Of a stretch of 19,570 nucleotides of DNA, positions 6,512 through 13,946 are shown in pieces. Both the position numbers and the translations under genes were made by a program. Origin of the DNA: QHXQ01 sp036389375. Its GTDB lineage: Bacteria; Acidobacteriota; Blastocatellia; Pyrinomonadales; Pyrinomonadaceae. The DNA lies in assembly GCA_036389375.1 (NCBI GenBank), contig DASVQA010000048.1, positions 1 to 19,570 on the forward strand. Direction: 5' to 3'. The notes beneath the pieces are model-generated. The model worked only from the letters and a program-made list of their open reading frames with translations, had not been told where the DNA came from and made no database searches. How positions within the stretch are numbered: position 1 is the stretch's first letter; every line of letters begins with the position of its first letter.

Positions 6512-6714
6512 TTTCCTCCCATCCGAGACGGTATTCTGCGCCTAACGCCCGAATTGACGTGGCGGGAAGAATTGCCGAGTAGCGTCCCTGAAGTCGATAA
6601 ATCTGCGTTCACGAAGCCCTGAGCGAAGACCCCTGCCAGGATTGTGAGCAGCATAAACAGACCCGTCATGCGGGCGAGGAAACGCGGGAAAGATGGAGCA
6701 AGTTGTGAATTCAT
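6508..6714 (-). pseudogene. Truncated DUF4386 gene (N-terminal fragment)
   Basis: A 68-codon frame whose first half matches the N-terminal helix of DUF4386 proteins (RFLARMTGLFMLLTILAGVFAQGFVNADLSTSGTL), parallel to the start of the next gene. After about residue 47 the similarity ends, the tail becomes short, polar and arginine-rich, and the frame stops inside the start of the full-length copy. The best reading is a second DUF4386 gene that lost its last 180 or so codons. As written it could still make a one-helix membrane peptide that couples translation to the next gene. It begins 21 nt after the stop of the secreted DUF1579-like gene. Confidence 0.6.
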
Positions 6715-6735
6715 TTTGCTATGAGATCGGCCCGG

Positions 6736-7257
6736 TCATTTTGTCCGTTGGAATTCGCCGCGCACATCAACCGGCCTACCCTCTGGCGTAATGAAATTCA
6801 ACACGATGGCGTGCTTGTCCGCATCGATCATGGTAAACACCATATCCTTCGCCAATCCTCCCCGCGTGTCTCCGGCGACATCGAGGAAACTGAACTCGAT
6901 CCTCTTTCCATCCGGCGACATCTTTCCCTCCCAGCGAACCCGATTTCCGCCGTCACAAAAATGGGTCGCGAGCAAACGATCCCCGTCAACGTAGAACATA
7001 GTGATCTCGTGGTTGGGCGGGCGCTTTCCATCTCCAGTCGCCTCATGCAGAATTGCGGTACCACTAGATGCGAGGCGAATTGTGACGTTGAGCGACATGC
7101 CCATAACCGTACCTTGCCAGGAACCTGTCAGGGTTTTGAGTTTCTCGAAAGCCTTTTTTGCGTCAGACTGCGCGCTGGGGGATTTCGGTGGGTTGTCTTG
7201 GGCAAAGGCGACGGTCGCTGTTGCGACCAGTATGATTAGAATCGTTAGTTTCCTCAT
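6736..7257 (-). CDS. Secreted DUF1579-like (lipocalin-like) protein
   Basis: A 173-residue protein with a clear signal peptide: MRKL, a hydrophobic core, then ATVAFA before QDNP. The mature part starts with a linker (about 20-35), then AFEKLKTLTGSWQGTV, alternating strands including ITMFYVDGDRLLATHFCDGGNRVRW, and ends in EFQRTK. The KLKTLTGSWxG opening and the GDRLLxTHxC segment are like DUF1579-type, lipocalin-like small beta-barrel proteins found in many soil bacteria. Function unknown; exported to the periplasm or outside. AAAGGAG lies 6 nt before the ATG. It follows the six-TM gene by 68 nt in the same direction and is probably in the same transcript. Confidence 0.75.
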   Translation of the reverse strand: MRKLTILIILVATATVAFAQDNPPKSPSAQSDAKKAFEKLKTLTGSWQGTVMGMSLNVTIRLASSGTAILHEATGDGKRPPNHEITMFYVDGDRLLATHFCDGGNRVRWEGKMSPDGKRIEFSFLDVAGDTRGGLAKDMVFTMIDADKHAIVLNFITPEGRPVDVRGEFQRTK

Positions 7258-7325
7258 CGGTTCTCCTTTTAGAGCTGAAAGAAATTGAGAAATGCCCGCG
7301 ACAAGCAGTATCTAGCGGCTGTTTT

Positions 7326-7994
7326 TTAGTGAACGTTCGCTTTTACGGAAGTTTCTACGCCTGTCGTCTTCCAAAGCAAGCTGCCCGTGCTTATGTACCA
7401 GATTCCGTTAATAAGCATGACTGCTCCAAAACCATGAATGTCGAGCCGCAAATACCCAGATGCCAGGAAGACTAAGATGCCAACGCCGGTCAACAGTCCG
7501 AAAATACCGATCGTAGCAGGCAGGCGGCGGCCGACGAGCCCGGCCAAAGACCATAGTGAGATCGCGAGCGCGGATGCGAATACAAAGACCTGCGCGAATG
7601 CCCGGTTAAGCTGCCCGTTGAGATAAAACAACAATCTCCCGTTGTCATAGTCAGCCACCTCACCCTTGAGGATTCCAGCGGCCAGCGCTGGTCCAACAAA
7701 GCCACTGAATACCGCCGCCGCCATTCCCGCGACTAAGCCGAAGCCAAATATCACCAGCGCTGTCAGACCCAGGCGGTTTGGACCGTCAACCCGCCGGTAA
7801 ATTGCAAGTGCACCCAGAAACAGCACCGGCAAACCCAGCAGGGCCAGCGAATGAGTAGCAACGACGATGTAGGCGGCTCGTGTGAATCGTTCCGGCGCAA
7901 GCAGTTCGTGGCCGGTCGGATGGAAGACCATCGTAATAAAGCCACTGACTGTGCCGATAATTAACGCGAGACCGCCTTTTTTAAGATCACGCAT
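7326..7994 (-). CDS. Six-TM membrane protein of unknown function
   Basis: A 222-residue protein with about six hydrophobic helices (near residues 8-25, 42-66, 76-98, 135-152, 160-178 and 186-204). No enzyme motif is visible. A conserved-looking first loop has FHPTGHELL. The frame extends to a TTG at 8006, but ATG 7994 is preferred; neither has a good ribosome site. It lies downstream of the response regulator after a 249-bp gap that holds the regulator's candidate binding site (8142-8166), so it may be a target of the two-component system. It could be a distant relative of the DUF4386-type proteins further along; that is only a guess. Confidence 0.7.
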   Translation of the reverse strand: MRDLKKGGLALIIGTVSGFITMVFHPTGHELLAPERFTRAAYIVVATHSLALLGLPVLFLGALAIYRRVDGPNRLGLTALVIFGFGLVAGMAAAVFSGFVGPALAAGILKGEVADYDNGRLLFYLNGQLNRAFAQVFVFASALAISLWSLAGLVGRRLPATIGIFGLLTGVGILVFLASGYLRLDIHGFGAVMLINGIWYISTGSLLWKTTGVETSVKANVH

Positions 7995-8141
7995 GATAAA
8001 AAACAAACGAATGCTATGCCCACGAGCAGATTATTTCTTCAGCAGTTTTCGCCATATCCACGATCTCTGACTCGGAGCAGACTTTTCTGAGTCCGTCCAT
8101 GGAGAGGCTATAGTCTTTGACCGTCCAAAGTCTCCACAGAC

Positions 8142-8166
8142 TGTAATGAGATTGTAAAAAGTTGTA
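8142..8166. promoter_or_regulatory. Candidate response-regulator binding site upstream of the six-TM gene
   Basis: Three TGTA units in direct repeat at 8142, 8153 and 8163 (steps of 11 and 10 bp), the spacing favoured by OmpR/PhoB-type regulators. The 15-mer ATTGTAAAAAGTTGT (8151-8165) recurs exactly at 10676-10690. On the minus strand a TATAGC (8107-8112) about 40 bp downstream could be the -10 of an activated promoter without a good -35. Confidence 0.5.
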
Positions 8167-8243
8167 CCGGAAGGAAGAGGTTTTTTCTCGTTTTTGAGCC
8201 GAGTTGGGGGCAGGGATAAAATGCGGGATTAATTCGCCGCGGC

Positions 8244-8924
8244 TTATTCGACGAAGCGGTAGCCGAGTCGGTGAACGGTAATAATGTGCTGGGGCTCGGA
8301 CGGATTAGGTTCGATTTTCTGACGCAGCCTGGCGATATGGTTGTCAACCGTGCGCGTCACAGGTGTGCTGTCATACCCCCAAACTTCGTCGAGCAGTTGA
8401 TCGCGCGTGACGATCTCGCCCCGCCGCCGGATCAGGTAGCGCAGGATCTCGAATTCGCGGGCCGAAAGCTCTAATGCCCGCCCGCCTTTGCGCGCCGTGA
8501 ACTTTTTAAAATCCAACTTCACATCGCCGAAGGTAAAACTTTCGATTTCGGTGACCTGTTTCGCGGCCCTTCGCAAATGCGCCCTGATGCGCGCGAGCAG
8601 TTCCTTAATGCTAAACGGTTTCGTCACGTAATCATCTGCGCCAACTTCCAGACCGACCACCTTATCAATCTCCTGACCCCGAGCGGTCAGCATAAGAATT
8701 GGAGTTTCAATCCCATGGGCGCGCAAGATGCGGCACACATCTATGCCGCTCAGCAGCGGCAGCATTACGTCGAGCAGAATAATGTCAGGTTTCTCGGTCG
8801 CGGCCTTCTCTAAGCCTTCCTGCCCATCGCGCGCCACAGAGACCTCATAGCCCTCATACTCACAGCTATCCTTCAACCCGAGGACCATGTTGGGTTCATC
8901 TTCAATTATCAGGACTTTGGCCAA
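8244..8924 (-). CDS. OmpR/PhoB-family response regulator
   Basis: A 226-residue DNA-binding regulator, phosphorylated by the adjacent kinase. The receiver domain (1-120) has the acidic pair E8/D9, phospho-acceptor D52 in LLDVMLP, T80 and K102 in TKPFS. The winged-helix domain (about 128-226) has LSAREFEILRYL, DQLLDEVWGYD and the recognition helix VTRTVDNHIARLRQKIE, ending GYRFVE. Length and motifs are standard. The kinase gene ends 15 nt upstream in the same direction, so they are co-transcribed, with the regulator second. What it senses or controls is unknown; the repeated TGTA-type site upstream of the kinase and the six-TM gene suggests autoregulation and control of the downstream membrane genes. 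Confidence 0.95.
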   Translation of the reverse strand: MAKVLIIEDEPNMVLGLKDSCEYEGYEVSVARDGQEGLEKAATEKPDIILLDVMLPLLSGIDVCRILRAHGIETPILMLTARGQEIDKVVGLEVGADDYVTKPFSIKELLARIRAHLRRAAKQVTEIESFTFGDVKLDFKKFTARKGGRALELSAREFEILRYLIRRRGEIVTRDQLLDEVWGYDSTPVTRTVDNHIARLRQKIEPNPSEPQHIITVHRLGYRFVE

Positions 8925-8939
8925 CTTTTTCTCCTATGA

Positions 8940-10634
8940 CTAACTTTGAGCATCAGCGGCACTGCGCCGGAGCGGAAGGAGAATCGTAAAACGACTTCCC
9001 CTCCTGACCTCGCTTTCGACCGAGATGGTTCCCTGATGAGCTTCGATAATGTGCTTGACTAGAGATAGGCCGAGGCCACTGCCCTTCACGTCATGAACCA
9101 GTCCGTTGCCCACACGGTAGAACTTCTCGAAAATCTTTGCGTGTTCAGCGCGCGGAATGCCAATGCCGTGATCGGCTATCTCAATAGACAGATCTGTCCC
9201 GCGCACTTCCATCGTGATTGAAAGTTGCTTCACCTCGCCTGAATATTTAATGGCATTATCAAGCAGATTTGAGATGGCCTGCGCCATCGCCTCGCGGTCA
9301 ATTAAGACCGGCGGCAGATCGGGTTGGATGTTCGTTTGAATGTCAAAGCCGGAATTGATGATTTGATAGCGATAGCTGGAAAGCACATTCTCAATCACTT
9401 CTGCCATATCGCCATCAGCGAAATCATACTTTTTTCGTCCGGCCTCGATTTTTGAGAAATCGAGGATGTTATCGATCATCTTGTTCAAACGCAGGCTTTC
9501 ATGGCGAATGATCCGGTAGTATTCGATCTTCTTCTCTTCATTTTTAACGCGACCAAGTTCGAGAATTTCAGAAAACAGGCTGATGAGCGATAGTGGTGTC
9601 TTAAGTTCGTGCGAGACATTTGCGACGAAATTTGATTTCGCTTGCGCCAGACGTGCTTCGCGGTCAGTGGCTCTTATAGTCAGTGCTACACCACAAAGTA
9701 AGATCACCAGTACCAGGAAACTCACCCCGGCGCTTTGCAGAAAACTATTGCGCGCGAAGTCGTCGAGATTTGTATTCTTCAGGCCGATTCCTGCTTTCCA
9801 ACTGGAGAACGGACGATCAAAGTTGCTTTCGAGAAGGTACCCATTTTGAGCCGCTCCGTTTGAATAAAGTACGCGCTGATTGTCGTCGCTAATCGTAACG
9901 GCCATGGCTAATGGGGCAGTGGTATCTGATATGTGGGCTGGTGCAGTCTCAGCTATACTGCGAGCTATCAAGTCATCTTTGACGAAACCTTCGTTTAATA
10001 AGATACCCGCAAAACCGCTCTGCCCTCCTTTCGTTAGCTCCTTCAACGGATAAAATAGATAGGTTCCTTCACGCAAACTCGGCGGACAAGTCGGGCAGGA
10101 ATGATATACGAATAAATAGTTGCGATTACCGTCAAGAAAACTTTGGGCCATCCGCGCGTTCTCAAATAGAGACAGTATGTGGGACTGTGCGGGGGTGAAT
10201 CCTGCCTGAGCGATTTTCACAAATTTGTCTGAATATATGTAGGCATAACTATCTGTTTCTTGCTGGCCGCCCCGATAGGCGAAAGCAAACATCTTTTCGA
10301 TCTCAGGATGCGAACGCTTGATTGATGCAAAATATTTTTCGAACTCTTCTGCGGCCCCAGGGGACGAAAGGTGGATGCCGCTGGCCGGGCCCAAGGTTTG
10401 AGCTGCGACATCCTCCAGCCGCTGTTTCATTTTGTGCTCTACAATGGTTAATCCCTGTCGCAGGTTGTCCTTGAATGCGCCTTTAGTTTTGTCCCGGAGT
10501 TCTGCGAGCGATTGATACTGCATGTAAGTCAATAACAGGAGGGGGAGGAACACGCCTACCGATGCCAGTATCGTCAGTTTTTTTCGCGGGGAAAATTTCC
10601 TGATTGCATCTCGGATCATACCGGGCGAGATCAT
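8940..10634 (-). CDS. Sensor histidine kinase with extracytoplasmic domain
   Basis: A 564-residue membrane kinase, partner of the following regulator. One helix at about 20-37, an extracytoplasmic sensor region of about 260 residues, a second helix at about 301-320, then the dimerisation domain with H342 in NVSHELKTPLS. The ATPase domain shows N456 in ISNLLDNAIKYS, DHGIGIP (488-494), FEKFYR (502-507) and GSGLGLSLV (518-526). No HAMP domain separates the second helix from the H-box. The sensor region has a pair of cysteines, C180-P-T-C183, which could bind a metal or respond to redox state. The input signal is otherwise unknown. ATG 10634 is used for lack of a better start; ATG 10619 is possible; neither has a clear ribosome site. 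Confidence 0.93.
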   Translation of the reverse strand: MISPGMIRDAIRKFSPRKKLTILASVGVFLPLLLLTYMQYQSLAELRDKTKGAFKDNLRQGLTIVEHKMKQRLEDVAAQTLGPASGIHLSSPGAAEEFEKYFASIKRSHPEIEKMFAFAYRGGQQETDSYAYIYSDKFVKIAQAGFTPAQSHILSLFENARMAQSFLDGNRNYLFVYHSCPTCPPSLREGTYLFYPLKELTKGGQSGFAGILLNEGFVKDDLIARSIAETAPAHISDTTAPLAMAVTISDDNQRVLYSNGAAQNGYLLESNFDRPFSSWKAGIGLKNTNLDDFARNSFLQSAGVSFLVLVILLCGVALTIRATDREARLAQAKSNFVANVSHELKTPLSLISLFSEILELGRVKNEEKKIEYYRIIRHESLRLNKMIDNILDFSKIEAGRKKYDFADGDMAEVIENVLSSYRYQIINSGFDIQTNIQPDLPPVLIDREAMAQAISNLLDNAIKYSGEVKQLSITMEVRGTDLSIEIADHGIGIPRAEHAKIFEKFYRVGNGLVHDVKGSGLGLSLVKHIIEAHQGTISVESEVRRGSRFTILLPLRRSAADAQS

Positions 10635-10675
10635 ACATTGAGATTCTATGGAAAGTTGCCATTATTCGCACCGGA

Positions 10676-10725
10676 ATTGTAAAAAGTTGTCACCCCGACC
10701 TGCTGTTGGTAACTGCTTTTTACAA
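10676..10725. promoter_or_regulatory. Candidate autoregulatory sites upstream of the kinase
   Basis: ATTGTAAAAAGTTGT at 10676-10690 is an exact 15-base copy of 8151-8165, with TGTAA and TGTCA ten bases apart. An inverted partial copy, TTGTAAAAAG on the minus strand, is at 10716-10725. The sites are 42-92 bp ahead of the kinase ATG. Binding by the co-encoded regulator is inferred. Confidence 0.5.
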
Positions 10726-10909
10726 ATATTTAGCAACAGCGCAGGGACCTAGCTGGCAGGGGTGAAATAGTATTTAAGCAGTTGAAGTTCAAAGAAAGTA
10801 ATCGGAAGAATGATGTCTGTACTGGGCACAGTTGCGATGGCATCTGCTATGCCAAACTACCCCAATTCAGGCAACTGTAAATGCTACAAAAAGAATCGTC
10901 GTAGGACTA
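10726..10909. other. Intergenic stretch, nothing recognised
   Basis: Between the kinase control sites and the argR operators no coding frame, RNA structure or repeat stands out. Composition is AT-rich relative to the arg genes. Confidence 0.5.
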
Positions 10910-10950
10910 TTAATACTTTTAGGTAACAGATGTTAATAGTTTTACGTAAC
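10910..10950 (+). promoter_or_regulatory. Tandem candidate operators upstream of argR
   Basis: Two 18-base sites in direct repeat: TTAATACTTTTAGGTAAC (10910-10927) and TTAATAGTTTTACGTAAC (10933-10950), 5 bp apart and differing at 3 positions. The first matches the argH site at 17 of 18 positions. Outer GTTA/TAAC arms give weak dyad symmetry. They sit just upstream of the argR -35. The regulator is not proven; ArgR is the obvious candidate. Confidence 0.55.
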
Positions 10951-10963
10951 CAGACACATCAAG

Positions 10964-10992
10964 TTGCTTTGATGCAACCGGCATGCTATTTT
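10964..10992 (+). promoter_or_regulatory. Predicted promoter of the arginine operon
   Basis: -35 TTGCTT (10964-10969), 17-bp spacer, -10 TATTTT (10987-10992), giving a start near 10999 and a short leader to argR. Confidence 0.5.
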
Positions 10993-11030
10993 ATGCATCT
11001 ATGCACTACTTATGCAGACTAGTTGCATAG
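10992..11030 (+). promoter_or_regulatory. TATGCA-type palindromes at the argR transcription start
   Basis: Two neighbouring inverted repeats: TGCAT-CT-ATGCA (10994-11005) and TATGCAGACTAGTTGCATA (about 11011-11029). Palindromes with TGCAT/ATGCA arms are known as ArgR targets in some actinobacteria, and the position over the start site suits autorepression. Assignment is inferred. Confidence 0.4.
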
Positions 11031-11039
11031 GTGAGGGTG

Positions 11040-11456
11040 ATGGACAAAGAACGACGGCAGCAGAAATTGTTGAGTCTGGTGCGTGCCCTGCCGGTCAGCA
11101 CGCAGGGCGAACTGCGCGAGCATCTGGTGCGGGCGGGTTTTGCGGCGACGCAATCCAGCGTGTCGCGCGATCTGGAAGAGTTGGGCGTCGTCAAACGCGA
11201 AGGGCGTTACGTCGTGCCGCGACCGGCTGAGGGCGCGGCGGCGCGCGGGTTGTTGGCGCTGCACGTAGCGGGCGATGCGTTGGTGGTGGCGAAGTGTGAG
11301 CCGGGGCTGGCGTCGGCGGTGGCGGTCGAGATTGATCGCGCGGCGCTCGCGGAGATCGTCGGCACGCTCGCGGGCGAGGACACGATCTTTATCGCCGTCG
11401 CCGAGCGCAGCGCGCAACGCAACGCGATCAAGAAGATTTGGGCGCTCTTTGGCTGA
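11040..11456 (+). CDS. argR: Arginine repressor
   Basis: A 138-residue ArgR-type repressor. The N-terminal winged helix (about 1-65) has STQGELREHLVRAGF and the signature ATQSSVSRDLEELGVVK. The C-terminal domain, which binds arginine and forms hexamers, contains VEIDRAALAEIVGTLAGEDTIFIAV with the conserved GTxAGxDT. ATG 11040 is chosen (AGGTGAG about 4 nt upstream); GTG 11031 and GTG 11037 are alternatives. It is the first gene of the plus-strand arg operon, so it probably controls its own operon and argH through the sites found at both promoters. Confidence 0.94.
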   Translation: MDKERRQQKLLSLVRALPVSTQGELREHLVRAGFAATQSSVSRDLEELGVVKREGRYVVPRPAEGAAARGLLALHVAGDALVVAKCEPGLASAVAVEIDRAALAEIVGTLAGEDTIFIAVAERSAQRNAIKKIWALFG

Positions 11457-11457
11457 G

Positions 11458-11535
11458 AGTCCAGAGAGTCTAGAGAGTGCGGAGTCAACCAGCCGTTGTC
11501 TTTTGACTCACTAGACTCTTCGGACTCTTCGGACT
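11458..11535. repeat. Nonamer-periodic palindrome between argR and argG
   Basis: Two imperfectly complementary arms of about 31 and 33 nt (11458-11488 and 11503-11535). Each arm is itself a run of roughly 9-nt units: GAGTC-led on the left, GACTC-led on the right (for example GACTCTTCG twice). It fills nearly all of the intergenic gap and ends just before the argG ribosome site. Confidence 0.7.
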
Positions 11536-11548
11536 TTAAGGAGAAGCG

Positions 11549-12760
11549 GTGACGGAAAAGCGGATCAAAAAGATCGTGCTGGCGTATTCGGGCGGGTTGG
11601 ACACGTCCGTGATGCTGCATTGGCTGAAGGACGTGTACGGCTGCGAAGTCGTCTGTTATTGCGCCGACGTAGGTCAGGGCGAGGAATTGGCCGGGCTGGA
11701 AGATAAGGCGCGGGCGACGGGCGCATCGAAGCTCTACGTCGAAGATTTGCGCGCAGAGTTTGTGCGTGAGTACGTGTGGCCGGCGGTGAAGGCGAACGCA
11801 GTCTACGAGGGCGTCTATCTGCTCGGCACGTCGCTCGCGCGCCCCGTCATCGCCAAGCGGCAGATCGAGATCGCACGCCGCGAGGGCGCGGACGCCGTCG
11901 CGCATGGCGCAACCGGCAAAGGCAACGATCAGGTGCGGTTCGAGTTGACCTACTATGCGCTTGAGCCGGACATCAAGGTGATCGCGCCTTGGCGTGAGTG
12001 GGCGTTCAAGGGGCGGAGCGATCTGCTGGCGTACTGCGAACAGCACAACATTCCCGTCAAGGCGACGCACGCCAAACCCTATTCGACCGACCGCAATCTA
12101 ATGCACGTCTCTTACGAGGGCGGCATACTCGAAGACCCCTGGGCTGAGCCGCCCGCAGATATTTTCCAGTTGACGAGCGCGCCCGAAGCGGCGCGCGCCG
12201 AAGCGGAGTACATCGTCGTCGGTTTCGAGCGCGGCGAACCCGTGCGGCTCAACGGCGCGCGCCTCGACGCCGTCGAACTGCTCCAACAGTTGAACGCCAT
12301 CGGCGGCGCGCACGGTGTCGGGCGCGTTGATCTGGTTGAGAACCGTTTCGTCGGGATGAAGTCGCGCGGCGTGTACGAGACGCCGGGCGTGACCATCTTG
12401 CAGGCAGCGCACCGTGCGCTCGAATCGATCACGCTCGACCGCGAAGTGCTGCGGCTGCGCGATGCGCTCAGTCTGAAATTTGCCGAAGCCGTCTATTACG
12501 GTTTCTGGTTCGCGCCGGAAACCGAGTTGCTGCGGCAGACGATTGACGCGACGCAAGGGAACGTGACCGGCGAGGTGCGCCTCAAACTCTATCGCGGCAA
12601 CGCGACGGTCGCCGGCCGCCGCGCCCCGCGCTCGCTCTACAACGAACGACTGGCGACGTTCGAGGCCGACACCGTCTACGACCAGCGCGACGCCGAAGGC
12701 TTCATCAAATTGAACGCGCTCCGCCTGCGCTCGCGCGCGCAGCTTGAGCGGCAGCAGTAA
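11549..12760 (+). CDS. argG: Argininosuccinate synthase
   Basis: Joins citrulline and aspartate with ATP to give argininosuccinate, the substrate of ArgH. The 403-residue product has the family length. The ATP-pyrophosphatase loop AYSGGLDTS is at 12-20, followed by CYCADVGQGEEL, GTSLARPVIAK, AHGATGKGNDQVRFE, IAPWREW, STDRNLMHVSYEGGILEDP and a C-terminal FNPSLYNERLATF-like segment (here PRSLYNERLATF). The start is GTG 11549 with AAGGAG 5 nt upstream. Codon use is strongly GC-rich like the rest of the operon. Confidence 0.97.
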   Translation: MTEKRIKKIVLAYSGGLDTSVMLHWLKDVYGCEVVCYCADVGQGEELAGLEDKARATGASKLYVEDLRAEFVREYVWPAVKANAVYEGVYLLGTSLARPVIAKRQIEIARREGADAVAHGATGKGNDQVRFELTYYALEPDIKVIAPWREWAFKGRSDLLAYCEQHNIPVKATHAKPYSTDRNLMHVSYEGGILEDPWAEPPADIFQLTSAPEAARAEAEYIVVGFERGEPVRLNGARLDAVELLQQLNAIGGAHGVGRVDLVENRFVGMKSRGVYETPGVTILQAAHRALESITLDREVLRLRDALSLKFAEAVYYGFWFAPETELLRQTIDATQGNVTGEVRLKLYRGNATVAGRRAPRSLYNERLATFEADTVYDQRDAEGFIKLNALRLRSRAQLERQQ

Positions 12761-12836
12761 GCGACCGGGGGGCATGTTTGCGAGTTGACGGCTGAGTGGG
12801 ACTTGAGATTCGGTGGTGGGCGAGGGCTGAAAAGCG

Positions 12837-13946
12837 ATGACGAAAAGCTTGCGGAACAACGTGGTGCAGGGCGGCGCACAGGCGGCGGGTGCGGCGCTCG
12901 CGGTCGTCGATGTAGACAAGATCGGGTCGGCGACGACGCAGCTGGATTTGCCGAAGACGCTGGCGGTGGTCGGCGCTGCAACGCCGACGCGTGCGGGCGA
13001 CGTGGTTGTGGTGCGCGCGCTGACGGACAGCGCAACCTACAATCAGCTTGAGTTGCCGACGGGCCGGCTCGCAAAGATCACGCCGGGCGACGTGTTGGTG
13101 GGCGTGCTGGGCAGCCGGCGCGCGTTGAAAGGTTTCGTGGGCGATGTGCCGGCGCTGGTCGCGGCGGGCGACGAGTTGCACCTGCTCAACATGGGCGGCG
13201 TGATCGGTCGTTGCACGGGGCATCATTCGAGTTTGAGCGATGCGATCCGCGTCGAGGTGGTCGGGTTGGTCGCGGACGAACAGGGGCGCGTGCGCAACAT
13301 CGCGGATGCGGCGCTCAAACTGCGGCCGACTTTAGGTGCGAGCGCACCGCTCGTCTTGGTCGCGGGCGCGTGTATGAACAGCGGCAAGACATTTGCGGCG
13401 ACTGAGTTGATCAAACAGGCGACGCGGGCCGGCTTGCGGGTCGCCGCCGGCAAACTCTCCGGCGTCGCGTGCCTGCGCGACACGCTGAACATGGCCGATC
13501 ACGGGGCGGTCGCAACCGCGAGTTTTCTTGATTGCGGTCTGCCTTCAACCGTCGGCGTGGGCGATCTCGCGCCCGTCGCCAAAGCGATCATCGCGCGCTT
13601 GAACGAGTGTGCGCCCGATCTCGTCGTCATCGAGTTGGGCGATGGCATACTCGGCGGCTACTCGGTCGAGTCGGTCTTTGCCGATGCAGAGTTGCGCGCA
13701 GGCTGCGCGGCGCTCATCTATTGCGCGTCGGATTACGTCGGCGCTTGGGGCGGCATCGAGTGGTTCGCGCGGCGCAGTCTCGCCGTCGATCTCGTTGCCG
13801 GTTCGGTCACGGACGCGCAGATGGGCGAGGACTACATCGAACAGGAGTTCGGGGTGGCGGCGGGGAACGCGCGGCGCGACGGCGCGCGGCTCTTTGAGAT
13901 AGTTATGGCTAAGGTGCAAAACTCCGTCGCGCAAATAGCGGCCTGA
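12837..13946 (+). CDS. P-loop protein of the arginine operon (DUF1611-like C-terminal domain)
   Basis: A 369-residue protein of uncertain function. Residues 1-145 form a strand-rich domain with ELPTGRLAKITPGDVLVGVLGSRRALKGFVGD and end in a Cys/His patch, GRCTGHH (124-130). From about 170 a nucleotide-binding domain starts: VLVAGACMNSGKTFAATELI has a Walker A (GACMNSGKT, 177-185), followed by GKLSGVACLRDT and a Walker-B-like DLVVIELGDG (261-270). The C-terminal part resembles DUF1611 and BioD-like P-loop proteins; the N-terminal part is not the usual DUF1611 one. DUF1611 members include DgcN, which acts on glutamate, so an acyl-glutamate-related role is conceivable but unproven. It starts 76 nt after argG and its TGA overlaps the argC ATG by one base. 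Confidence 0.65.
   Translation: MTKSLRNNVVQGGAQAAGAALAVVDVDKIGSATTQLDLPKTLAVVGAATPTRAGDVVVVRALTDSATYNQLELPTGRLAKITPGDVLVGVLGSRRALKGFVGDVPALVAAGDELHLLNMGGVIGRCTGHHSSLSDAIRVEVVGLVADEQGRVRNIADAALKLRPTLGASAPLVLVAGACMNSGKTFAATELIKQATRAGLRVAAGKLSGVACLRDTLNMADHGAVATASFLDCGLPSTVGVGDLAPVAKAIIARLNECAPDLVVIELGDGILGGYSVESVFADAELRAGCAALIYCASDYVGAWGGIEWFARRSLAVDLVAGSVTDAQMGEDYIEQEFGVAAGNARRDGARLFEIVMAKVQNSVAQIAA

Noticed and set aside
12098..12919. Long minus-strand frame (273 codons) opposite argG and the P-loop gene
   Set aside because: Antisense to argG, with low-complexity Arg/Ala-rich sequence and no motif. The same applies to the other long antisense frames over argR, argD, argF' and argB.
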